Shown here: piece by piece, positions 12,984-17,802 of the stretch
How the letters are laid out: each line of letters begins with the position of its first letter
How positions within the stretch are numbered: position 1 is the stretch's first letter
Assembly (NCBI GenBank): GCA_038063315.1
Contig: JBBTVI010000038.1
Span: 1 to 17,802 of the forward strand
DNA from: JBBTVI01 sp038063315
GTDB lineage: Bacteria > Patescibacteriota > Minisyncoccia > Sungbacterales > HO2-52-23
DNA length: 17,802 nt
Reading direction: 5' to 3'
The notes under the pieces: generated by a model
Database searches by the model: none
Seen by the model: only the letters and a program-made list of their open reading frames with translations
Told to the model about the DNA's origin: nothing
Made by a program: the position numbers and the translations under genes

Positions 12984-13102
12984 ATAAAAATGTAAAAGGT
13001 AAAATGCAAAAATCAAAAGTGCGGAAAATCCCCCTTAATCCCCCTTTTCCAAAGGGGGAAGAACGCTCCTCCCTTTGAAAAAGGGAGGTTGGGAGGGATT
13101 TT
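12984..13102. repeat. A-rich heptamers plus C/G-rich inverted repeat (family D) before rplW
   Basis: 12984-13020 is an A-rich period-7 tract (AAATGTA, AAAGGTA, AAATGCA, AAAATCA). 13025-13059 and 13070-13102 form an imperfect inverted repeat of CCCCCTT/AAGGGGG character (for example AAATCCCCCTTAATCCCCC against its near-inverse GGTTGGGAGGGATTT). It fills the rplD-rplW gap. Confidence 0.8.
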
Positions 13103-13138
13103 ACATTTGTGAGTTTTGCTTCATATTTTTCAGAGATT

Positions 13139-13792
13139 TTAACTATCGCCTGATCTCTTTATTTGTTCAACCGCCGCTTTCGGAAATAAAACATATTTAT
13201 AGCCCAGTACGTCGGATACGGTCAAGTTGCGCGCCTCCTCGATGCCGACATACGGAAGATTACGGAGCGACCGGCGCGCATCGGTATTTTTCCCGCCAAG
13301 CGCGACGAGAACCCCGTTTTTATGGGTGATACGGCCGAGCGGTTCATTTTTTTTCAGTTTCGTAAAAAACGTTGCGGCGTATTTTGTTTTTGGTTCGGCA
13401 AAGGAAAGATTATCCAGGATAACAATTTCGCCGTCGCGCGCTTTGGCCGATAGCACGGTCCAAAGGGCTTTCCGAGCCATTTTTTTGTTGATCTTCTTTT
13501 GATAATTTTTCTCGTTTCGCGGGCCGTGCGTAACGCCGCCGCCGATCCAGATGGGCGAACGAATCGAGCCGTGGCGCGCTCTGCCGGTCCCCTTCTGGCG
13601 CCAGGGCTTTTTTCCTCCGCCGCGCACGTCGCCGCGATTTTTTGCGTGGGCCGTCCCCCGCCTCCGGTTTGCCGCCTGACTAGTCGCGACCTGGTGCACC
13701 AAATCAGAATTCCATCGCAAACCAAAGATCGCCTTCGGAAGTTCCATCTCTTCCGTTTCCGATCCTTCCATATTGTAGACCTTGACGTTCAT
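13139..13792 (-). CDS. rplD: 50S ribosomal protein L4 (uL4)
   Basis: Assembly protein with a long loop reaching the exit tunnel; in E. coli it represses its own S10 operon. The 217 residues include LVHQVATSQAANRRRGTAHAK, the loop RGGGKKPWRQKGTGRARHGS (about 57-76) with IWIGGGVTHGP, and the core DGEIVILDNL and VLVALGGKN. It starts 10 bases after rplC with ATG and no Shine-Dalgarno sequence. Confidence 0.97.
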   Translation of the reverse strand: MNVKVYNMEGSETEEMELPKAIFGLRWNSDLVHQVATSQAANRRRGTAHAKNRGDVRGGGKKPWRQKGTGRARHGSIRSPIWIGGGVTHGPRNEKNYQKKINKKMARKALWTVLSAKARDGEIVILDNLSFAEPKTKYAATFFTKLKKNEPLGRITHKNGVLVALGGKNTDARRSLRNLPYVGIEEARNLTVSDVLGYKYVLFPKAAVEQIKRSGDS

Positions 13793-13802
13793 ACGCGGTT
13801 GA

Positions 13803-14447
13803 TCAATTTATGTTGCCACGAATTTCAAGCAATGTTCCTCTTCGTCCCGGAACCGCGCCTCTGAGGGCAAGGAGATGGCTATCCGCGTCCACTTTTGCGA
13901 CAACAAGGTTTTGCACTGTCATGCGCGCGCCTCCCATGCGTCCGGCCATCGGTATACCTTTTGATACTTTTCCTCCTGCGCGTCCGGTTCCTCCGCCGAT
14001 GGAGCCGGGCTCCCGATGCGCGTGTTTGGTGCCATGCGTTGCCGGAGCCCCGTGGAAACCGTGCCGTTTGACAACACCCTGAAAGCCCTTTGACTTTGTT
14101 ATTCCGCTCACCTTCACTTTGTCGCCTTCTTGAAAAATGGTCACGTCAACCGCCCGGCCGCGCGGGAAATCCTCGGCGATGGTTCCGGATTTGCCGCCCG
14201 CGACGCGAAATTCCCGGATATTGCGAAATGCGCCCAAGTCGCCGAAATGCCCGCGTTCGGTTTTCTTTGTTTTTCCGGGCCGCTGCGCGCCGGCTCCAAC
14301 CTGTATCGCCGTATAGCCGTCCCGTTTCTTTGTCCGCTGCATGAGTACGACATTCGGCCGCGCCGCAACAATCGTTACGGGAATCATGTTTCCGTCCGGG
14401 GCAAAAATTTGGGTCATATATAATTTTTCACCCAGTAAAAATTTCAT
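13803..14447 (-). CDS. rplC: 50S ribosomal protein L3 (uL3)
   Basis: Early assembly protein close to the peptidyl transferase centre. From ATG at 14447 it has 214 residues. The N-terminus KFLLGEKLYMTQIFAPDGN matches the family's MkgilGkKiGMTqif. The central loop KGFQGVVKRHGFHGAPATHG (about 121-140), GSIGGGTGRAGGKVSKGIPMAGRMG (first part about 150-167) and the end are also typical. Upstream in-frame codons up to 14477 belong to a hairpin that touches the start and are not family-like. Stop TGA. Confidence 0.97.
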   Translation of the reverse strand: MKFLLGEKLYMTQIFAPDGNMIPVTIVAARPNVVLMQRTKKRDGYTAIQVGAGAQRPGKTKKTERGHFGDLGAFRNIREFRVAGGKSGTIAEDFPRGRAVDVTIFQEGDKVKVSGITKSKGFQGVVKRHGFHGAPATHGTKHAHREPGSIGGGTGRAGGKVSKGIPMAGRMGGARMTVQNLVVAKVDADSHLLALRGAVPGRRGTLLEIRGNIN

Positions 14448-14472
14448 AAAAGAAAACCGGGAACAGTCCCGG
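14448..14472 (-). promoter_or_regulatory. Terminator-like hairpin and T-rich run directly before rplC
   Basis: On the minus strand CCGGGA (14472-14467), loop CTGT, TCCCGG (14462-14457) is followed by TTTTCTTTT up to the rplC ATG. It looks like an intrinsic terminator or attenuator placed in the rpsJ-rplC gap; it may instead only influence rplC translation. The stem has six strong pairs, so the call is tentative. Confidence 0.5.
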
Positions 14473-14514
14473 CTCAAAACGGGTGCGTTCGCTTGGCACT
14501 ACCCCCTCACCTCC

Positions 14515-14659
14515 GTCATTGCGAGCGACCCCGAGTCTGCCGAGGGGGCCGCGCGGCAATCCATTACGACCGTCATTGCGAGCCGAAGGCGAAGCAATCC
14601 GTAAAGGCAGAAATGCTGGATTGCTTCGTCGTCCTGCGGCAGGACTCCTCGCAATGACG
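14515..14659. repeat. Family A modular palindrome, copy 5 (b + c + inverted a)
   Basis: Three modules in a row: GTCATTGCGAGCGACCCCGAG to GCGCGGCAATCCA (b), GTCATTGCGAGCCGAAGGCG to AAGCAATCC (c), then TGGATTGCTTCGTCGTCCTG to GGACTCCTCGCAATGAC (inverted a). It lies in the rpsJ-rplC gap. Confidence 0.88.
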
Positions 14660-14698
14660 AGCGTAGAGGTGGTTGGGTTAGGGCCGTGAAATGTTAGT

Positions 14699-15028
14699 TT
14701 ACATCATTTTCACTTCAATATCAACGCCCGCGGGAAGATTGAGATTGGTGAGCGCATGAATCGTGCGCGGATCCGGAGTGATAATATCAATAAGGCGCTT
14801 GTGGACGCGCATTTCGTACTGATCGCGCGCGTCCTTATGAACAAACGTCGAGCGGTTGACGGTATATTTGTATATCTCCGTCGGAAGCGGGACAGGTCCC
14901 ACGACTTCAACGCCGTTTCGTACCGCCGTATCCACTATCTGCTTCACGGAGTTGTCTATTATTTTTGCGTCGTAGGCCCGCACGCGAACGCGCAATTTTG
15001 ATTTTATTTCCGGTTGCTTCGTTGCCAA
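14699..15028 (-). CDS. rpsJ: 30S ribosomal protein S10 (uS10)
   Basis: First gene of the S10 operon; protein of the small-subunit head and, as NusE, of antitermination complexes. The core KLRVRVRAYDAKIIDNSVKQI, VVGPVPLPTEIYKYTVNRSTF and the end INLPAGVDIE-type LNLPAGVDIEVKM leave no doubt. No ATG lies near the expected start. TTG at 15028 gives ATKQPEIKSKLRVRVRAYD and 109 residues, close to the usual 102-105. A GTG at 15124 would give 141 residues, with an N-terminus unlike the family, part of which is coded by an ACAGGCA/TGCCTGT hairpin. The TTG start is preferred but unproven. Stop TAA. Confidence 0.93.
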   Translation of the reverse strand: MATKQPEIKSKLRVRVRAYDAKIIDNSVKQIVDTAVRNGVEVVGPVPLPTEIYKYTVNRSTFVHKDARDQYEMRVHKRLIDIITPDPRTIHALTNLNLPAGVDIEVKMM

Positions 15029-15130
15029 GGAACGCTCAGCGCCGACAGACGCCGGCAAAACGCGGACAGGCAAAGAAAAATCTCCGTGCCTGTTCGAGTT
15101 ATGCCTGACGATTGCGGCGTGCACTCATCG

Positions 15131-16327
15131 CTATTTTGTAATCTTCGTGATGACTCCCGCTCCGACGGTTTTGCCGCCTTCGCGGATGGCGAAACGCTGT
15201 TTTTCTTCCAGCGCGACAGGGGAAATCAATTGTGCTCCGAAATTAATCGTATCACCGGGCATCACCATCTCTGTCCCTTCGGGAAGCTTCACCTCGCCCG
15301 TGACATCCGTTGTGCGGAGATAAAACTGCGGTTTATACCCCTTGAAAAACGGTGTATGGCGTCCGCCTTCTTCTTTTGTAAGGATGTACACTTCGGCCTC
15401 AAAATCCGTATGTGGCGTAATGCTTCCGGGTTTGGCGACCACCTGGCCGCGCTCCACGTCTTCTTTTTTGAGCCCGCGGAGAAGTATCCCGGCGTTATCA
15501 CCGGCAATGCCCTCGTCCAATGATTTATTGAACATCTCAATGCCGGTGACGATTGTTTTCTGCGTCGGACGGAGTCCGACGAGCTCCACCTCGCCATTGA
15601 CGTTGATTTTGCCGCGTTCAATGCGCCCGGTGACAACGGTACCGCGTCCCTCAATGGAAAAGACATCCTCAATCGGCATAAGGAAGGGCTTGTCCGTATC
15701 GCGCACCGGCTCGGGGACATACGTATCCAGGGCGTTGGTCAGTTCAAAAATCTTTTTCACCCACTCGTCGTCGGCCGACGTCGCCTCAAGCGCTTTGAGG
15801 GCGGAGCCGCGGATAACGGGGGTCTCGTCTCCGGGAAATTCGTATTTCTTCAGGAGTTCGCGGATTTCGGCCTCAACCAAATCCACGAGTTCCGCGTCGT
15901 CCACCGCATCCACTTTGTTGATGAAGACGACTATCGCGGGAACTCCGACCTGGCGCGCAAGGAGAATGTGCTCGCGGGTCTGCGGCATTGGGCCGTCCGT
16001 TGCGGAAACAACCAAAATCGCGCCGTCCATCTGTGCGGCTCCGGTGATCATGTTCTTGATGTAATCCGCGTGTCCAGGGGCGTCAATATGCGCGTAGTGG
16101 CGCTTTTCCGTCTCGTATTCCGAGTGATGGAGCGCGATGGTGATGCCGCGCGCTTTTTCCTCCGGCGCATTATCAATCTGATCAACGCTCTCGACACGCG
16201 AGGGCAGTCCCTTGAGGGAAAGGGCTTTGGTGATTGCGGCGGTCAGCGTGGTTTTGCCGTGATCCACGTGACCGATGGTGCCGACGTTAACATGGGGTTT
16301 TGTCCGCTCAAATTTTCCTGTAGCCAT
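15131..16327 (-). CDS. tuf: Elongation factor Tu
   Basis: GTPase that carries aminoacyl-tRNA to the ribosome. The 398 residues cover all three domains. The G domain shows P-loop GHVDHGKTT (19-27), switch I RGITIALHHSEYE, G3 DAPGHADY, G4 NKVD and G5 region GSALKALE. Domain 2 has GRGTVVTGRIERG, and domain 3 ends VGAGVITKITK. G3 carries Ala where most bacterial EF-Tu proteins have Cys (DCPGH). ATG start; no Shine-Dalgarno sequence, but a promoter-like pair lies just upstream. The gene follows fusA after one small gene and precedes rpsJ. Stop TAG. Confidence 0.98.
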   Translation of the reverse strand: MATGKFERTKPHVNVGTIGHVDHGKTTLTAAITKALSLKGLPSRVESVDQIDNAPEEKARGITIALHHSEYETEKRHYAHIDAPGHADYIKNMITGAAQMDGAILVVSATDGPMPQTREHILLARQVGVPAIVVFINKVDAVDDAELVDLVEAEIRELLKKYEFPGDETPVIRGSALKALEATSADDEWVKKIFELTNALDTYVPEPVRDTDKPFLMPIEDVFSIEGRGTVVTGRIERGKINVNGEVELVGLRPTQKTIVTGIEMFNKSLDEGIAGDNAGILLRGLKKEDVERGQVVAKPGSITPHTDFEAEVYILTKEEGGRHTPFFKGYKPQFYLRTTDVTGEVKLPEGTEMVMPGDTINFGAQLISPVALEEKQRFAIREGGKTVGAGVITKITK

Positions 16328-16344
16328 AGTATTAAAAAATTAAG

Positions 16345-16372
16345 TTTATAAATTTTTAGACCGTATATTCAA
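16345..16372 (-). promoter_or_regulatory. Candidate promoter for tuf and the S10 block
   Basis: On the minus strand TTGAAT (16372-16367) and TATAAA (16350-16345) are 16 bases apart in very AT-rich sequence, 17 bases before the tuf ATG. If used, transcription would start about 10 bases before the ATG, giving a nearly leaderless mRNA, which fits the lack of a Shine-Dalgarno sequence. Based on consensus match only. Confidence 0.4.
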
Positions 16373-16413
16373 TATAACCTGTGACGGGGAACGCGTCAAG
16401 ATGCCACACAGAT

Positions 16414-16554
16414 GTCATTGCGAGCGACCCCGAGTTGCGAGGGGGCGCGCGGCAATCCATTTCGATCGTCATTGCGAGCCGAAGGCGAAGCAATCCAGGA
16501 TCTCTGCGTATGGATTGCTTCGTCGCCCTGCAGCAGGACTCCTCGCAATGACGG
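16414..16554. repeat. Family A modular palindrome, copy 6 (b + c + inverted a)
   Basis: Same three-module order as copy 5: GTCATTGCGAGCGACCCCGAG (b), GTCATTGCGAGCCGAAGGCG (c), TGGATTGCTTCGTCG to GGACTCCTCGCAATGAC (inverted a). It lies between tuf and the small gene after fusA. Confidence 0.88.
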
Positions 16555-16591
16555 ACGTGAGAGATTACTGTTGTGATTTCCTACTTATCCA

Positions 16592-16999
16592 TCAAAAAGG
16601 CAGGTCCTCCAGGCGGAGGTCCTCAAGACGTAGTGGTAAACCTTTTGGCCGTGCATCGTTCAGACCGCGTTCATCTTCTTGTGGTCGGGCATCCCCGTCT
16701 TCCGGCATTTCGCGATGGACGTCGAGCTCGGCATTGATAAATTGCGCGCGGGAATCCGAATTCCGTTTGCGGTTTGCGTCCGCATTTAGGACGCCCGCAG
16801 GCATGGCCGATGGCGTCGTCACCGAACGGCGCATCATATCATTGCGGAGCGGCGGCATAGCGTTTTTGTCCATTTTATTATCCGTGATCCGCGCATACTC
16901 CCGAAACGAAAGCATGACAATTTCCGGCTCGTCGTTTTCCATCAGGACGAACCGGTCGTTATTTTTTTTGACCAATTCTTTGAGCGTTGAAAAATTCAT
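16592..16999 (-). CDS. Small protein with antitoxin-like N-terminus between fusA and tuf; function unknown
   Basis: I do not recognise this 135-residue protein as a named family. Residues 3-38 (FSTLKELVKKNNDRFVLMEN, then EPEIVMLSFREYARI) look like the N-terminal fold of Phd/YefM-type antitoxins (helix, strand with a 'G/DEP' turn, strand, 'SxxEY' helix). The middle is polar and low in complexity. The C-terminus repeats RLED and ends RLEDLPF, similar to the acidic-hydrophobic tip of SSB (DDDIPF). No toxin gene is adjacent. The ATG follows the fusA TAG without a gap, and AAGGAAAG about 7-14 bases before it is the only well-placed Shine-Dalgarno-like sequence among the genes here. Translation is therefore probably coupled to fusA. 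Confidence 0.75.
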   Translation of the reverse strand: MNFSTLKELVKKNNDRFVLMENDEPEIVMLSFREYARITDNKMDKNAMPPLRNDMMRRSVTTPSAMPAGVLNADANRKRNSDSRAQFINAELDVHREMPEDGDARPQEDERGLNDARPKGLPLRLEDLRLEDLPF

Positions 17000-17802
17000 C
17001 TATTTCTTTCCTTCAATAATTTGGCGCGCGATGTTGGCCGGCACTTCGGCGTAATGGTCAAATTCCATAGTAGAGGTTCCGCGGCCCTCAGTCAAGGAAC
17101 GGAGGGTCGTCACATAGCCGAACATCTCGGCGAGCGGCACGAACGCGTCAATTGTTTTGATGCCCATGCCGCGGTCACCCATCTCCTCAATCCGCGCCCG
17201 TTTGGAATTGAGATCACCAGTCACCTCGCCGAGGAACTTCTCCGGAATCACGACCTCGATGTGCATGATTGGTTCAAGTAAAACGAGTGTGGCTCGGCGG
17301 GCCGCTTCCTGAAATGCCATGGAGGCGGCAATTTTGAATGCGGCTTCGGACGAATCAACTTCGTGGTACGAACCGTCGTAGAGCGCAACAGCGACATCCA
17401 CCACGGGGTAACCGGCGAGCACCCCCTTTTCCATGGCTTCCTTGATGCCTTTCTCGGTTGGCGCAATGTATTCTTGTGGGATCACGCCGCCTTTAATCTC
17501 ATTGAGGAATTCAAATCCCTTTCCGGCTTCCTGCGGCGTAACGCGGAGCCAGACGTGCCCGTATTGCCCGCGGCCTCCGGATTGGCGGATATATTTACCC
17601 TCGGCCTCGGCTTCCTGCTTGATGGTTTCGCGGTAGGCGACCTGGGGCCTGCCGACATTGGCCTCGACGTTAAATTCGCGCTTCATCCGGTCAACGATGA
17701 TCTCCAGATGTAATTCACCCATTCCGGAGATAATTGTCTCTCCGGTTTCCGCATATCCGGAGATGCGGAAGGTGGGATCTTCTTCCGAAAGGCGCCGGAG
17801 CG
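17000..17802 (-). CDS. fusA: Elongation factor G, C-terminal part (5' end outside the window)
   Basis: Translocation GTPase; the window holds the last 266 residues (end of domain III, domains IV and V). Visible signatures are SEEDPTFRI, ETGETIISGMGELHLEI (domain III end), SGGRGQYGHVWLRV (domain IV loop region), GVLAGYPVVDVAVALYDGSYHEVDSS (first part) and, in domain V, LLEPIMHIEVVIPEKFLGEV and the end VPANIARQIIEGKK. The frame is open to the window edge. The TAG stop is followed directly by the ATG of the next gene. Confidence 0.97.
   Translation of the reverse strand, partial: LRRLSEEDPTFRISGYAETGETIISGMGELHLEIIVDRMKREFNVEANVGRPQVAYRETIKQEAEAEGKYIRQSGGRGQYGHVWLRVTPQEAGKGFEFLNEIKGGVIPQEYIAPTEKGIKEAMEKGVLAGYPVVDVAVALYDGSYHEVDSSEAAFKIAASMAFQEAARRATLVLLEPIMHIEVVIPEKFLGEVTGDLNSKRARIEEMGDRGMGIKTIDAFVPLAEMFGYVTTLRSLTEGRGTSTMEFDHYAEVPANIARQIIEGKK

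Noticed and set aside
15342..16064. 240-codon plus-strand frame opposite tuf
   Set aside because: Shadow of EF-Tu; long antisense frames are expected from its codon use.
1213..16554. CRISPR array
   Set aside because: The repeats are palindromic, irregularly spaced by kilobases and lie between operon genes; there are no short regular spacers and no cas genes.

Overview
The window is an almost uninterrupted run of genes read from the minus strand: the str/S10/spc block of a bacterial chromosome. In transcription order (high to low coordinate) it holds fusA (3' part), a small unrecognised gene, tuf, rpsJ, rplC, rplD, rplW, rplB, rpsS, rplV, rpsC, rplP, rpmC, rpsQ, rplN, rplX, rplE, rpsN, rpsH, rplF, rplR, rpsE, rplO, secY, adk and map. 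After map come a probable structured RNA with an intrinsic terminator, then ruvX (yqgF), then the 5' part of a nucleotide-sugar dehydrogenase gene at the window edge. No real gene was found on the plus strand.

The likely source is a Patescibacteria/CPR (Parcubacteria-like) genome. This is an inference from three things. uL30 (rpmD) is missing between rpsE and rplO, as is known for CPR bacteria. The order fusA - small protein - tuf - rpsJ lacks rpsL and rpsG. Shine-Dalgarno sequences are almost absent. TAG, TGA and TAA all serve as stops of conserved genes, so no stop reassignment is visible.

The genes are ordinary core genes; the spaces between them are not. Nearly every gap over about 60 bases holds a palindromic or period-7 repeat. 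Family A is a modular palindrome bounded by GTCATTGCGAG/CTCGCAATGAC (six loci, three interchangeable modules). Family B is degenerate heptamers, often arranged as long inverted repeats between cistrons; heptad tracts also enter coding sequence (an insertion in map, the C-termini of rplO and rpsC). Family C is a shared 21-base unit, attached to a perfect 19-bp hairpin before rpsE and to a nested palindrome before rpmC. Family D is a C-rich/G-rich inverted repeat before rplD. In the polycistronic mRNA these would form many strong hairpins between ribosomal protein cistrons.

Other points of interest are the structured RNA and terminator after map, a terminator-like hairpin touching the rplC start, an unrecognised protein between fusA and tuf with an antitoxin-like N-terminus and an acidic LPF tail, and an in-frame amber codon in the dehydrogenase that is explained by two compensating homopolymer indels.
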